Counted from the first letter of the stretch, positions 7,003 through 15,994 are shown. The stretch is 48,896 nt of DNA from Candidatus Omnitrophota bacterium (GCA_016932855.1 JAFGCB010000045.1:1-48896); one strand, 5' to 3'. Numbers and translations are program-made. The notes: a model not told the origin generated them from the letters alone.

Positions 7003-7746
7003 TTGGTTTCGGGCGGCGGGTATCTGGTTACTATCCATGAAAAAAATATGGGTGATTTTATTTATTTTATCGATAGCCTTGTTAAGAACAGGCCTTTTTT
7101 GAGCCTTCCCCTTGTTTTTATCGCAGGAGTTCTTGTAAGTTTTACCCCCTGTTCTTATCCTTTGATACCGGTAATCCTGGGAGTTATCGGTATAGATAAA
7201 GAGACTTCAAGAAAGAAAGCTTTTTTCTTAAGCGCAACTTATGTCTTAGGGCTTGCCTCTATTTATACTATTTTGGGGGTAATTTCATCCCTTAGCGGCA
7301 ATATATTCGGTGAATGGACCAAGTTTGCCCCCTTGCAGTTTATAGCAGCGGTAATTTTTTTCTTTATGGGCTTAGTCCTTTTGGATGTCTTAAATCTGCC
7401 ATTAAATTTTTCTTTAAATTTTAGAGCGAAGAAAACGGGTTACCTGGGAGTATTTAGTTTAGGGGTAGTAAGCGGTTTGGTTGTGGGAGGCTGCACTTTT
7501 CCTGTTTTAGGTTCGATTTTGACCTTGATAGCTTTTGGCAAAGATGTTTTTTTAGGAGGGCTGCTTTTATTTGTATTTTCTTTAGGCCTAGGCGTAATTT
7601 TTATCGCGGTTGCTGTCTTTGGCGCTGGGGCGCTCAGCTTCCTTAAAAAAAGAGCGGTTTTTTTATTGTGGATAAAGAAATTTTTTGGTTTTATGCTTAT
7701 ATTGATTTCTTTGTATTTTTTAATCCGCGGGTTTAGTCTATTATGA
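7003..7746 (+). CDS. ccdA: CcdA/DsbD-type transmembrane thiol-disulfide electron carrier
   Basis: 247 aa with six hydrophobic segments, typical of CcdA, which moves reducing equivalents from cytoplasmic thioredoxin across the inner membrane. The two redox cysteines lie in the family contexts FTPCSYPLIPVILG (TM1) and GGCTFPVLGSIL (TM4). The TTG start at 7003 has AAGGA 7 bases upstream (6991-6995). An ATG at 7048 would give a more typical N-terminus but has no ribosome binding site, so the start is uncertain. The stop overlaps the ATG of the thioredoxin-like gene (ATGA), so the two form a translational pair. The partner supplies a periplasmic acceptor for the electrons. Confidence 0.9.
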   Translation: MVSGGGYLVTIHEKNMGDFIYFIDSLVKNRPFLSLPLVFIAGVLVSFTPCSYPLIPVILGVIGIDKETSRKKAFFLSATYVLGLASIYTILGVISSLSGNIFGEWTKFAPLQFIAAVIFFFMGLVLLDVLNLPLNFSLNFRAKKTGYLGVFSLGVVSGLVVGGCTFPVLGSILTLIAFGKDVFLGGLLLFVFSLGLGVIFIAVAVFGAGALSFLKKRAVFLLWIKKFFGFMLILISLYFLIRGFSLL

Positions 7747-8186
7747 AGAAGCTGCATTTTTTATCTATCGTGATTTTGGTTTCTCTTTTATTTTTTCTAA
7801 GCTGCGGCAACGGCCCGGCCAGCTCTGAGGGCAGGATATCTATTGAGGAATGGGAGAGTCAGGAAAAGGCGATTCTGTTCTTTTGGACAACCTGGTGTCC
7901 TTATTGCAGGGAAGAAATCAAAAAACTTAATAATTTTTACGAGGAGTTAATTGGCGAGAGGTTTGCGATATACTTTGTTAACGTTAAGGATTCCAAGAGT
8001 AAAGTAGAGTCGTTTAAGGAGAAAATGAATATAGTTTCTCCCATAATTCTGGATACAGAAGGGGCCCTGGCCCGAAGATACAAAATTTTCGGATTTCCTA
8101 CCTATATATTTCTTAGAGAAGGCGTTGAAGTCGACAGAAGCAATTACCTGACTATAAAATATTTAAACAGATTATATGAGAGATAA
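7743..8186 (+). CDS. TlpA/ResA-like thioredoxin-fold lipoprotein
   Basis: 147 aa. Residues 1-20 form a hydrophobic signal sequence ending in LFFLSCGNG, a plausible lipobox with the cysteine at about residue 21, so the protein is probably anchored at the outer face of a membrane. The thioredoxin domain follows, with the active site WTTWCPYC and the later cis-proline segment IFGFPTYIFL. It probably reduces periplasmic disulfides (for example in cytochrome c or envelope protein maturation) using electrons from the overlapping ccdA gene. It overlaps the next gene by 11 bases, so the NAD-salvage fusion is likely in the same operon. Confidence 0.88.
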   Translation: MKKLHFLSIVILVSLLFFLSCGNGPASSEGRISIEEWESQEKAILFFWTTWCPYCREEIKKLNNFYEELIGERFAIYFVNVKDSKSKVESFKEKMNIVSPIILDTEGALARRYKIFGFPTYIFLREGVEVDRSNYLTIKYLNRLYER

Positions 8187-10158
8187 CAATTTCAGATTAG
8201 ATTCCGGTTTATGGGTTGATTTATATGAGCTGGCTATGGCCCAGGTTTATTTTAAATATAAGAAGAGCCAGCGGGCAAGTTTTGAGTTATTCATTCGTTC
8301 CCGAAAGAGGCCTTTTTACATAGCCTGCGGAATTTCGGAAGCCTTGGAATTTCTTAAGGCCTTAAGGTTTACTTCCCAGGATGTGGAATACTTACGGGGA
8401 CTTAAGCTTTTTGAGGACGATTTTTTAAAGTTCCTTAAGAATTTTAGATTCAGGGGAGAAGTCTGGTCACTGGATGAGCCGGAAATAATTTTTCCTCAAG
8501 AGCCGATCATGCGAGTTACGGCAGGTTTGATTGAGGCCCAGATTGTTGAAAGCGGCCTTTTAAACATAATCAATCTTCATACTACTTTGGCCACCAAAGC
8601 CCAAAGAGTGGTTATCGCCGCTAAAGCAAGAAAAGTTTATGATTTTTCCTTAAGGCGCACCCAGGGCTTGCAGGCTTCCTTGGCCGCAGCCAGGACCGCT
8701 TTTATCTGCGGCGCGGAAGGCACCTCAAATGTTTTAGCCGGCAAGCTCTACAATATTCCTGTGGCCGGAACAATGGCTCATTCATTTGTAATGAGTTTTG
8801 CCTCGGAGCTTGACAGTTTCTATGCTTTCGCCAAAACCTTCCCTGAAAAAACTATACTCTTAATCGATACTTATGATATAGACAAAGCTTTAAAGCAGGC
8901 GGTAAAGGTGGCGGGAGAGCTTAAGAAAAATAAATGTAACCTTATAGGATTAAGAATAGATAGCGGAGATTTGCTTGAACTCTCAAAGCATGCAAGAAGA
9001 GAGCTGGATACCCACGATCTTATAGACGTCATTATCTTTGCCTCGGGAAATCTGGATGAGTACAAGATAAAGGAGCTGGTGGACAAGAGCGCTCCTATAG
9101 ATGCTTTTGGAGTGGGGACAAACATGGGGACTTCTTCGGATGCGCCTTTCTCGGATGTAATATATAAACTTGTCGAGGTAAAAGATTCCAAGGATGAGTT
9201 TGTGCCGGTTATGAAGTTTTCCCAGGACAAGCTTACTTTTCCTTTCAGCAAACAGGTTTTCAGGCACGCTAGTGCCAAGGGGCTTATGAAGCAGGATTTT
9301 ATAGGTCTTGCGGCCGAGAAGGTTAAAGCCAAGCCTTTGCTGAAAAAAGTTATGGCCCAGGGAGAAATTCTTGAGAAGAGGGAGGATGCTTTAAGCCAGC
9401 GTAAGAAACTAAAGAAAAAATTAGAAGGCTTACCTTCAGAGCTTAAAAAAATAGATTCAGCTTTTGTCTACCCGGTGAACATAAGCAATAAGCTTAATAA
9501 AGCCGCCCAGCTTACAAAGGCTTTGATAGAAAAGAGGTCCCGGACAAAGAATATACTTTTTGTCGATATAGACACCCAGTTTGACTTTGTCGATAAAAAA
9601 GGAGCTCTCTACGTAAAAGATGCCGATAAGCTGACAAATATCTGGGCTAAGCTTACTAAGTTCGCTTTTGATAATCAAATAAAAATTATTGCTTCGCAGG
9701 ACGCCCACAGTAAGAACGATCCTGAGTTTAAACAGTTTCCTCCTCATTGTATAAAAGGTACTTCGGGAGCAAGGAAGATATCCAAGACAACCCTTGATTC
9801 CCACATTATTTTATCCAATAAAGCCTTAAGTTTCGAAGAGCTATTCAGAATCAAAGAGGAGTTTCCCCAGATTATACTCGAGACCCTTACTTTAGATATA
9901 TTTTCCAACCCTAACGCTTTGACCCTTCTTAAGGCAATAGCTCCCGATGAGGTCTACGTCTACGGGGTCGCTACCGAATATTGCGTAAAGTGCGCTTGTT
10001 TAGGGTTTAAAAAAATTATGGATAAGGTTTTTGTTATAGAAGATGCGATAAAGGAGATATCAGCTGAGGCAAGGCAAGAAACTTTTTCGGAGTTTAAAAG
10101 AAAGGGAATACAGTTTATTAAGGCTTTCGAGGTTCTGGAAAGGAGTATAGATGCGTAA
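8176..10158 (+). CDS. Nicotinate phosphoribosyltransferase-nicotinamidase fusion
   Basis: 660 aa, two enzymes of NAD salvage in one chain. Residues 1 to about 440 are nicotinate phosphoribosyltransferase (PncB): WVDLYELAMAQVYF at the start, EGTSNVLAG, GTMAHSFVMSF with the conserved histidine, LLIDTYD, RIDSGDL and FGVGTNMGTS. A lysine-rich linker (about 395-455) follows. Residues about 460-660 are a nicotinamidase (PncA, isochorismatase-like hydrolase) with the triad-like residues D in FVDIDTQFDF, K in HCIKGTSG and C in YGVATEYCVK. Nicotinamide would be deamidated to nicotinate and passed to the phosphoribosyltransferase, giving nicotinate mononucleotide. It overlaps both neighbours (11 and 8 bases), which suggests a single operon with ccdA. 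Confidence 0.92.
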   Translation: MRDNNFRLDSGLWVDLYELAMAQVYFKYKKSQRASFELFIRSRKRPFYIACGISEALEFLKALRFTSQDVEYLRGLKLFEDDFLKFLKNFRFRGEVWSLDEPEIIFPQEPIMRVTAGLIEAQIVESGLLNIINLHTTLATKAQRVVIAAKARKVYDFSLRRTQGLQASLAAARTAFICGAEGTSNVLAGKLYNIPVAGTMAHSFVMSFASELDSFYAFAKTFPEKTILLIDTYDIDKALKQAVKVAGELKKNKCNLIGLRIDSGDLLELSKHARRELDTHDLIDVIIFASGNLDEYKIKELVDKSAPIDAFGVGTNMGTSSDAPFSDVIYKLVEVKDSKDEFVPVMKFSQDKLTFPFSKQVFRHASAKGLMKQDFIGLAAEKVKAKPLLKKVMAQGEILEKREDALSQRKKLKKKLEGLPSELKKIDSAFVYPVNISNKLNKAAQLTKALIEKRSRTKNILFVDIDTQFDFVDKKGALYVKDADKLTNIWAKLTKFAFDNQIKIIASQDAHSKNDPEFKQFPPHCIKGTSGARKISKTTLDSHIILSNKALSFEELFRIKEEFPQIILETLTLDIFSNPNALTLLKAIAPDEVYVYGVATEYCVKCACLGFKKIMDKVFVIEDAIKEISAEARQETFSEFKRKGIQFIKAFEVLERSIDA

Positions 10159-10762
10159 AACCCCGTGGTTATTTTTATTTATATTAGTCCAGCCGTTGTT
10201 TCTTAGCGCCGAAATTTACGATTTAGATTATACCGCCATGGATAAAGAAGCCGAAGCCTTATATCAGGAGAGTAGTTTTATCCGTCTTCGGCCAAAAGAT
10301 ACGCCTGACGGGTCTCTGCCGATATTTCTTTACAATATTGAAAAGACCAAAAACCCTCATAAGATACCCGAAAGTACTTTTAAAGATTCTTTGTTTTTAG
10401 TGGAGAAAGGCAATTTACGTTTTTCTGCGGGCGATTACCAGGAGGCTATTTCCTGCTACAGCCAAGCGCTTGAATTGAATCCTTATCTTTTAGCGGGCTT
10501 GCATAATCTGGGGCTTGCGTTTTTTATCTTAGGCGATTATTCCCAGAGTATAGTTAATTTTAAGAAGGTAATAGATTTGCAACCTTTTAACGGCCATCCC
10601 TATTTTTATTTAGGATGGATTTATAAAAGGCTGGAGAATCATCTTTTGGCGGAACACTACCTGAAGGTGGCCAAAAAGATTTTCCAGGCGCAAGGAGAGC
10701 TTTCGCTGATAAGCCAGACGGAAGATCTTTTGGCAACTTTGCAAACAATGCCCCAGGAGTGA
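10151..10762 (+). CDS. Exported TPR-repeat protein
   Basis: 203 aa of unknown function. Residues 1-20 are a signal peptide (hydrophobic FLFILVQPLFLSAE with likely cleavage after SAE or LSA). Residues about 80-185 contain three tetratricopeptide repeats: KGNLRFSAGDYQEAISCYSQ, LHNLGLAFFILGDYSQSIV and FYLGWIYKRLENHLLAEHY. TPR repeats mediate protein-protein contacts. Its periplasmic location follows from the signal peptide. Its start overlaps the NAD-salvage fusion by 8 bases, so it is the last gene of the ccdA operon. Confidence 0.8.
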   Translation: MRKTPWLFLFILVQPLFLSAEIYDLDYTAMDKEAEALYQESSFIRLRPKDTPDGSLPIFLYNIEKTKNPHKIPESTFKDSLFLVEKGNLRFSAGDYQEAISCYSQALELNPYLLAGLHNLGLAFFILGDYSQSIVNFKKVIDLQPFNGHPYFYLGWIYKRLENHLLAEHYLKVAKKIFQAQGELSLISQTEDLLATLQTMPQE

Positions 10763-10828
10763 GATTTTCATAAAATTCCCGCTTCTTTCCCTGCCCGGAT
10801 AATATTCTAAAGAAACTAAAATATTTTC

Positions 10829-10857
10829 TTGATTTGTAATCTTTACTGTGTTATAAA
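10829..10857 (+). promoter_or_regulatory. Candidate sigma70 promoter of the por operon
   Basis: TTGATT (10829-10834), a 17-base spacer, then TATAAA (10852-10857). Transcription would start near 10864, leaving a leader of about 90 bases before porG. Confidence 0.55.
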
Positions 10858-10952
10858 TATTGTCCTTTTTTGATAAGAGAACTATATTAGTCTAGGTTAT
10901 GGCTGGATTCGCCCGCTGATAAGGCTGTTTATTTAGAGAGAGGATTTGTTTA

Positions 10953-11531
10953 ATGTCGGGAAAAGGTATTTTAGAGATTCGCTGGCATGGACGGGGAGGC
11001 CAGGGAGCAAAAACCGCAGCCCAACTTCTTGCCGAAACAGCGATGGATGAAGGAAAGTATATCCAGGCTTTTCCTGAATACGGTCCGGAACGGGCCGGAG
11101 CCCCCATAAAAGCGTTTACCAGGATATCCGATGAACCTATAAATCTTCACTGCGGAGTATCCAATCCCCAGATAGTAGTGGTTATAGACCCTACTCTTTT
11201 AGATGCTGTGGATGTGGCCGAGGGTATTCCCGAAGACGGAATTCTTCTGGTTAATAGTGACCAGTCCCCTCAGGTTTTACGCCAGAAACTCAACTTCCGT
11301 AAGGGTAAAGTTTACACCCTTGACGCCACTAAAGTCGCTTTAGAAACCGTAGGGTTACCTTTACCTAATACCCCCATGCTAGGAGCTTTGTTGAAGGCTG
11401 CTGATTTGGTGTCCTTGAATAAGATTGAAGATAAATTAACCGAGAAATTCTTGAAGAAAATCGGCGAGAAGAAAACCAAAGGCAATATCGAAAGCGTGCG
11501 CAGGGCATACAACGAAGTACAAGCCGGTTGA
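10953..11531 (+). CDS. porG: Pyruvate/2-oxoacid:ferredoxin oxidoreductase, gamma subunit
   Basis: 192 aa, the usual length for the gamma subunit of the four-subunit archaeal/Thermotoga-type enzyme that oxidises pyruvate (or another 2-oxoacid) to acyl-CoA and CO2 with reduction of ferredoxin. The start IRWHGRGGQGAKTAAQLLAE is the family signature; YGPERAGAPIKAFTRIS and LPNTPMLGALLKA follow. It is first in a gamma-delta-alpha-beta operon, with a promoter-like sequence about 90 bases upstream. Substrate (pyruvate versus branched-chain or other oxoacid) cannot be fixed from sequence alone. Confidence 0.93.
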   Translation: MSGKGILEIRWHGRGGQGAKTAAQLLAETAMDEGKYIQAFPEYGPERAGAPIKAFTRISDEPINLHCGVSNPQIVVVIDPTLLDAVDVAEGIPEDGILLVNSDQSPQVLRQKLNFRKGKVYTLDATKVALETVGLPLPNTPMLGALLKAADLVSLNKIEDKLTEKFLKKIGEKKTKGNIESVRRAYNEVQAG

Positions 11532-11584
11532 ATTTATTTAAAAGGTAAGTTTTTGAACAAGGAATTTAAAGCAGGATTTTAAAG

Positions 11585-11860
11585 ATGGAAAAGAAAGGCT
11601 TTAGAGACATACCCATAGGCGGATTAATAACAAAGGCCGGAAGCGCCGAAGACTATAACACCGGAAGCTGGCGGACATTTAAGCCGGTAAGAGACGAAGA
11701 AAAATGCATCCATTGTCTTATCTGTTGGGTATATTGTCCTGATTCTTCTATTTTGGTTTCCGAAGGAAAAAACGTAGGTTTTGATTACAAGCACTGTAAA
11801 GGTTGCGGGATTTGCGCTAAGGTTTGCCCCAAGAAGTGCATTCAGATGGTAAAAGAGTAG
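11585..11860 (+). CDS. porD: Pyruvate/2-oxoacid:ferredoxin oxidoreductase, delta (2[4Fe-4S]) subunit
   Basis: 91 aa. Residues 1-38 are the typical delta-subunit lead-in (GSAEDYNTGSWRTFKPV). Two ferredoxin motifs follow: CIHCLICWVYCPD and CKGCGICAKVCPKKC, each C-x2-C-x2-C-x3-C-P, binding two [4Fe-4S] clusters that pass electrons from the catalytic alpha/beta pair to external ferredoxin. It lies 53 bases after porG and 26 before porA. Confidence 0.94.
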   Translation: MEKKGFRDIPIGGLITKAGSAEDYNTGSWRTFKPVRDEEKCIHCLICWVYCPDSSILVSEGKNVGFDYKHCKGCGICAKVCPKKCIQMVKE

Positions 11861-11886
11861 CAAGCTAAAGTAAATAAAGAGAAGAT

Positions 11887-13083
11887 ATGCCAGATACAGC
11901 GAAAAGCACTATTAAAGCCTTAACCGGCGACCAGGCGGCTGCTGAGGCAATGCGCCAGATTAATCCTGACGTGGTTGCCGCCTACCCTATAACTCCTCAG
12001 ACAGAGATTGTAATGACCTATTCTCAGTTTGTAGCTGACGGCCTGGTGGATACCGAGATGATACCCGTGGAATCAGAGCATAGCGCGATGAGCGCTTGCG
12101 TAGGCGCAGCAGCGGCCGGGGCAAGGACCATGACCGCCACTTCCGCTAATGGCCTGGCCCTTATGTGGGAGGTGGTTTATATTGCCGCTTCTACCCGTCT
12201 TCCCATTGTGATGCCGGTGGTAAATAGAGCCTTATCGGGCCCTATTAATATTCACTGCGATCATTCAGACTCTATGGGCGCCCGTGATTCAGGCTGGATA
12301 CAAATATATTGCGAAAACGCCCAGGAAGTTTATGAGTCTATAATTTTAGCTGTTAGAATTGCCGAAAATCCTAAGATTTTGCTTCCGGTAATGGTCTGCC
12401 AGGACGGTTTTATCACAAGTCATGCCGTAGAAAAATTGTCTATATTTGAAGATGAGCAAGTTAAAGATTTCATCGGAACCCACAAATCTAATTTTCCTTT
12501 ATTGGACGTTGAAAACCCCGTTACTTACGGACCTCTTGATTTGCAGGATTATTACTTTGAGCATAAGCGCCAGCAATCAGAGGCCATGAAAAACGCTATG
12601 CAGGTTATTCCTGAAATCGTTGAGGATTTCGCTAAGTTATCGAACAAAACTTACGGGTTTATCGAAGAATATAGAATGCAGGATGCAGAGACAGCTATTT
12701 TGGCTCTCAGCTCTACCTGTGGGACGGCTAAGGTAGTGGTGGACGGTCTTCGCAACAAGGGAGTAAAAGCAGGTTTAGTCAAGTTAAGATTTTTCCGGCC
12801 CTTCCCCGCAGATAATATTGTTTCGTCTTTATCGAAAGTAAAGGCAGTAGCCGTATTGGATCGCAGCGAGTCTTTTTCCAACCGGGGAGGCCCGGTCTTT
12901 AGCGAGGTGCGTTCAGCTCTTTATGAATCAGAAAATAAGCCGCTGATTACAAATTATATTTATGGCCTAGGCGGACGCGATATCAACACTTCTGAAATAG
13001 AAGCAGTTTATAATGAGCTGCAGGAAACAATAAAAAGAGGCAAAGCGGATAAGCTGGTAAATTATCTGGGAGTTAGAGAATAA
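11887..13083 (+). CDS. porA: Pyruvate/2-oxoacid:ferredoxin oxidoreductase, alpha subunit
   Basis: 398 aa, standard length. The alpha subunit contributes the pyrimidine-binding part of the thiamine diphosphate site and, in this family, contacts the substrate. Characteristic segments are AYPITPQTEIV near the N-terminus, VESEHSAMSACVGAAAAGARTMTATSANG split across residues 58-87, and DGFITSHAVE. The C-terminal transketolase-like third domain (VGL-type segment VKLRFFRPFP and AVLDRSESF) is complete. It is third in the por operon and was probably produced in equal amount with porB, 21 bases downstream. Confidence 0.94.
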   Translation: MPDTAKSTIKALTGDQAAAEAMRQINPDVVAAYPITPQTEIVMTYSQFVADGLVDTEMIPVESEHSAMSACVGAAAAGARTMTATSANGLALMWEVVYIAASTRLPIVMPVVNRALSGPINIHCDHSDSMGARDSGWIQIYCENAQEVYESIILAVRIAENPKILLPVMVCQDGFITSHAVEKLSIFEDEQVKDFIGTHKSNFPLLDVENPVTYGPLDLQDYYFEHKRQQSEAMKNAMQVIPEIVEDFAKLSNKTYGFIEEYRMQDAETAILALSSTCGTAKVVVDGLRNKGVKAGLVKLRFFRPFPADNIVSSLSKVKAVAVLDRSESFSNRGGPVFSEVRSALYESENKPLITNYIYGLGGRDINTSEIEAVYNELQETIKRGKADKLVNYLGVRE

Positions 13084-13104
13084 CCTTAAAGAAACCATAA
13101 GCAG

Positions 13105-14028
13105 ATGGCTAACTTAAAACAACTTTCTAAAATACCGGAGCGCTTAAGCGGGGGCCACAGGCTTTGCCCGGGTTGCGGGGCCTCAATAGCCTTACGTCAG
13201 GTATTGATGGGAGCGGGAGATTCTCCGGTGGTAGTCAGCTGCGCCACCGGTTGCCTGGAGGTAGCTACCACTATTTATCCCTTTACAGCCTGGAAGGTAC
13301 CTTTTATCCATAACGCTTTTGAGAATTCCGCTGCTACTATGAGCGGGGTGGAAACAGCTTACCGGGCCTTGAAAAAGAAGGGTAAGATTGATAAAGATAT
13401 AAAATTTTTGGCTGTCGGCGGCGACGGGGGGACTTATGATATAGGCTTGCAGTCGCTTTCCGGGGTTTTAGAGCGGGGCCACAGAATAGTTTATGTTTGT
13501 TATGATAACGGAGCCTATATGAATACGGGGATCCAGCGATCGGGAGCAACTCCTAAAGGCGCCTCTACTACCACTGCGCCCGCGGGAAAGGTTAAAACAG
13601 GAAAGAGCGAATCGAGAAAAGACCTTACTGCCATATGCGCGGCTCATAATATTCCTTATGTAGCTCAGGCGACCATTGCTTACTGGAACGACTTAGTCAC
13701 TAAGGCCCAGAAGGCATTTGCCGCGGAAGGCCCGGCCTTCTTAAATATTCTTGCGCCCTGTTATCGGGGCTGGAGATTCGGAAGCGATGACGCCGTGGAT
13801 GTTTCCAAACTTGCGGTAGAAACCGGCTTTTGGCCTCTTTATGAAGTGGAAAACGGCACTGTTAAAGTTACATACAGGCCTTTCAAGCGTAAGCCGGTTG
13901 CTGAGTGGCTGAAACCCCAGGGCCGTTACAAGCATATTTTTGAGCCCGGCAACGAATCTATTATCGAAGCTATTCAAGCAGGCGTGGATAAGACCTGGGA
14001 GAAATTAGATAAAGGTTTTCTTGTTTAA
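13105..14028 (+). CDS. porB: Pyruvate/2-oxoacid:ferredoxin oxidoreductase, beta (thiamine diphosphate) subunit
   Basis: 307 aa. This subunit binds the diphosphate end of thiamine diphosphate and one [4Fe-4S] cluster. Visible: CPGCGASIALRQ near residue 23, CATGCLEVATT, the TPP motif starting GGDGGTYDIG and ending with YDNGAYMNTG, and ILAPCYRGW with a further conserved cysteine. The STTTAPAGK segment is typical of pyruvate-type beta subunits. It ends the catalytic part of the operon; a separate ferredoxin gene follows about 150 bases later. Confidence 0.94.
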   Translation: MANLKQLSKIPERLSGGHRLCPGCGASIALRQVLMGAGDSPVVVSCATGCLEVATTIYPFTAWKVPFIHNAFENSAATMSGVETAYRALKKKGKIDKDIKFLAVGGDGGTYDIGLQSLSGVLERGHRIVYVCYDNGAYMNTGIQRSGATPKGASTTTAPAGKVKTGKSESRKDLTAICAAHNIPYVAQATIAYWNDLVTKAQKAFAAEGPAFLNILAPCYRGWRFGSDDAVDVSKLAVETGFWPLYEVENGTVKVTYRPFKRKPVAEWLKPQGRYKHIFEPGNESIIEAIQAGVDKTWEKLDKGFLV

Positions 14029-14053
14029 GATTTCTCGCCCGGATTCGTCGGGA

Positions 14054-14099
14054 CTTGCTTCGCAATATTTAAGGGTCGAACATTTAAATGAAGCGAAGC
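14054..14099. other. Inverted repeat between porB and ferredoxin
   Basis: GCTTCGC (14054-14060) is matched by GCGAAGC (14093-14099), with partly complementary bases inside (ATATTTAA / TTAAAT). It may slow transcription or process the transcript between porB and the ferredoxin gene. There is no T-run, so it is not a clear terminator. Confidence 0.35.
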
Positions 14100-14176
14100 C
14101 TGAGATCCATTCGAACCTATGATTTACTTAATATTTAGGGTTTCTGTAAATCGTAGTATTATTGAGGAGGGTTAAA

Positions 14177-14362
14177 ATGGCTAAAATAGTTGTTGATGAA
14201 GAAAAGTGCGTAGGGTGCGGTCTTTGCGTAAACAATTGCCCGGATTGTTTTGAATTGAACGACGAAGGCATTGCCAAGGTTAAGAATTCTGATTGTGACA
14301 GTTGTGATATTAACGACACTATTTCACAGTGTCCCGTTGAGGCAATCACAGTAGAGGGTTAG
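14177..14362 (+). CDS. Single [4Fe-4S] ferredoxin (Thermotoga/Desulfovibrio type)
   Basis: 61 aa. The cluster ligands are C-x2-C-x2-C in CVGCGLCVNNCPD plus the distant cysteine in SQCPVEAI. The fourth cysteine of the first motif and the one in SDCDSC correspond to the disulfide pair of this ferredoxin type, so only one cluster is expected (family knowledge). It is the likely electron acceptor of the adjacent Por complex. The ATG at 14177 is preceded by GAGGAGG (14164-14170) at 6-base spacing; the longer TTG frame at 14162 would overlap that site. Confidence 0.92.
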   Translation: MAKIVVDEEKCVGCGLCVNNCPDCFELNDEGIAKVKNSDCDSCDINDTISQCPVEAITVEG

Positions 14363-14435
14363 CCGCTTAATTCATTTCCTATTTTCTTCCAAATTTTCTT
14401 AAGGAGCGTTTTGAAATAATCAGGCCGGAATAATG

Positions 14436-15875
14436 CTATTCTTCCGTCTGCGTTTGCTGGGCGAGGGAGAAATTGCCTTCTTTTATCAATTGGGCTAGAT
14501 ACGAATTCATCATCATAATTCTTTTATTTCCAAGGATTTTGGCACGGTAGACTTCCTTTTCCTGGTTAAACTTTTCTTCATCAAGAGGTTTAAATTCCAA
14601 TAGCTGGGCGACGCAAAATCCTTTTTCAAGCTCTACAGCCTCGAGCAGGATTTGGTTTGCGTCCAGAGAAAACACCTTATTATTAAAGACTACGTTAAGC
14701 CCTATCTTTTCCAGGTAATCCTGCCTTTTAAAAAAAACACTCTGGGCAAGTTCTAGCTCGGGAAATATCTTCTTTGCCTCCTCCAGGTCTTTCAGGTTTT
14801 TTTCCTTTATAGCCGATATTATCTCTTCCGAGCGTTGTTTTGCGGCCTGGTGAGCCCGGACGCTTATTAACTTTTCTTTTACCTGTTCGGCAACTTCCGA
14901 AAATTCCGGGATAAAGGTTTGTTTAAAGTCAAGCTTCTTGAAGAAAACCATGCCTTCGGTGGTGGCGAAAGGCCCCCGTATGCTTTCTTTTTCCGACTCA
15001 AAAGCCCTTGCCGCTATCTGGTTCTGCCAGCCTAAGCCTTCTATGGGGTCGTTGCTGGAGAAGAAGCCGGATTCCGTTATCTCTAAGCCGAATTTCTTAG
15101 CTATTTGATCTAAGTCTGTTTCCTGCTGTATTTCTTGCTGTATACCGTCGATAACTTCAGAGGCAGGGTCTTTAATAAGAACATAGGCTATTTTGACCTT
15201 AGGGGGGATTCGAAACTCTTCGCTGTTTTTCCGGAAGAAATCTTCGAGTTCTTCTCTGGGTATATCTTTTTTATCTTTGAAGCTATCGAAATCTATGAAA
15301 ATATATTTAATCTTCGCTTCTTCGTTTTCTTCCTTATATTTTTGTTTTATTTCATCTTCCGTGGCTTCAACGGCGCTTAGCACCATTTCGGTAAGTTTTT
15401 CGGCTTTAATCAAGTCTTTTAAGAATTCCTCAAATTGTCCGGGGACAACCCTTAAGCTTTTCAGGATTGCGAGGTATCTCTCTTTTGAGAAGCTACCTTC
15501 AGCATTCAAGAAAGCAAAAGTTTTTATTTTATCCGCTACCTCTTTATTCGTTACGCTTATATTCTCCTTTTTTGCTTTTTCTATAAGCAGCAAATTCTGC
15601 CAAAGATAGTTTTCCAATTCTTGGGCCTTGATGTTTCCCAGAAAGTCCCGTCCGAAGCTGAGCAGAAAAAAAACCTGAAAATTGTGGATAAGGCCTTGAT
15701 ATTCGTCGGGAGTTATTTTCCTGCCGTATATTTTAGCTATAAATCTATCTTTTTGCTTTATGAACCAACTCGCCCCCCAGAATGTAAAGGCAGGCACTAT
15801 AAGTATCACCAATACCCAGAGTACTTTCTTTAAATCTTTCTGTCTTATCTTTCGGAACATTCCTGATGATCGCAT
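14436..15875 (-). CDS. PpiD/SurA-type membrane-anchored periplasmic foldase
   Basis: 479 aa. One membrane segment near residues 19-36 (VLWVLVILIVPAFTFWGAS) is preceded by positive charges, placing the rest in the periplasm. Residues about 45-180 resemble the SurA N-terminal chaperone domain (KIYGRKITPDEYQ, the NKEVADKI segment and FSKERYLAIL). Residues about 215-330 resemble a parvulin-like region (KIAYVLIKD, AKKFGLEITESGFF, PFATTEGMVFFK), but several parvulin residues are altered, so isomerase activity is doubtful. It probably helps outer-membrane or exported proteins fold, fitting the bamA and ompH genes here. It is divergent from hisG. An internal ATG at codon 6 is an alternative start. 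Confidence 0.82.
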   Translation of the reverse strand: MRSSGMFRKIRQKDLKKVLWVLVILIVPAFTFWGASWFIKQKDRFIAKIYGRKITPDEYQGLIHNFQVFFLLSFGRDFLGNIKAQELENYLWQNLLLIEKAKKENISVTNKEVADKIKTFAFLNAEGSFSKERYLAILKSLRVVPGQFEEFLKDLIKAEKLTEMVLSAVEATEDEIKQKYKEENEEAKIKYIFIDFDSFKDKKDIPREELEDFFRKNSEEFRIPPKVKIAYVLIKDPASEVIDGIQQEIQQETDLDQIAKKFGLEITESGFFSSNDPIEGLGWQNQIAARAFESEKESIRGPFATTEGMVFFKKLDFKQTFIPEFSEVAEQVKEKLISVRAHQAAKQRSEEIISAIKEKNLKDLEEAKKIFPELELAQSVFFKRQDYLEKIGLNVVFNNKVFSLDANQILLEAVELEKGFCVAQLLEFKPLDEEKFNQEKEVYRAKILGNKRIMMMNSYLAQLIKEGNFSLAQQTQTEE

Positions 15876-15965
15876 CTTTTTTTAGGCATTTTGCCCTGCC
15901 TGGGTTAGGCCGGGCGGTCTTTAGGCCCAATTTGATTTATAACTTTATAGCACACAACTTTTTCC

Positions 15966-15994
15966 TTTACAAGCTATTTTTGGAATTGTATAAT
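15966..15994 (+). promoter_or_regulatory. Sigma70-type promoter upstream of hisG
   Basis: TTTACA (15966-15971), exactly 17 bases, then a perfect TATAAT (15989-15994). Transcription would start near 16001, about 50 bases before hisG. This is among the best promoter matches in the window. Confidence 0.65.

Noticed and set aside
15193..15609. 138-codon plus-strand frame within the PpiD-like gene
   Set aside because: Low-complexity serine/phenylalanine shadow of the coiled-coil minus-strand gene.
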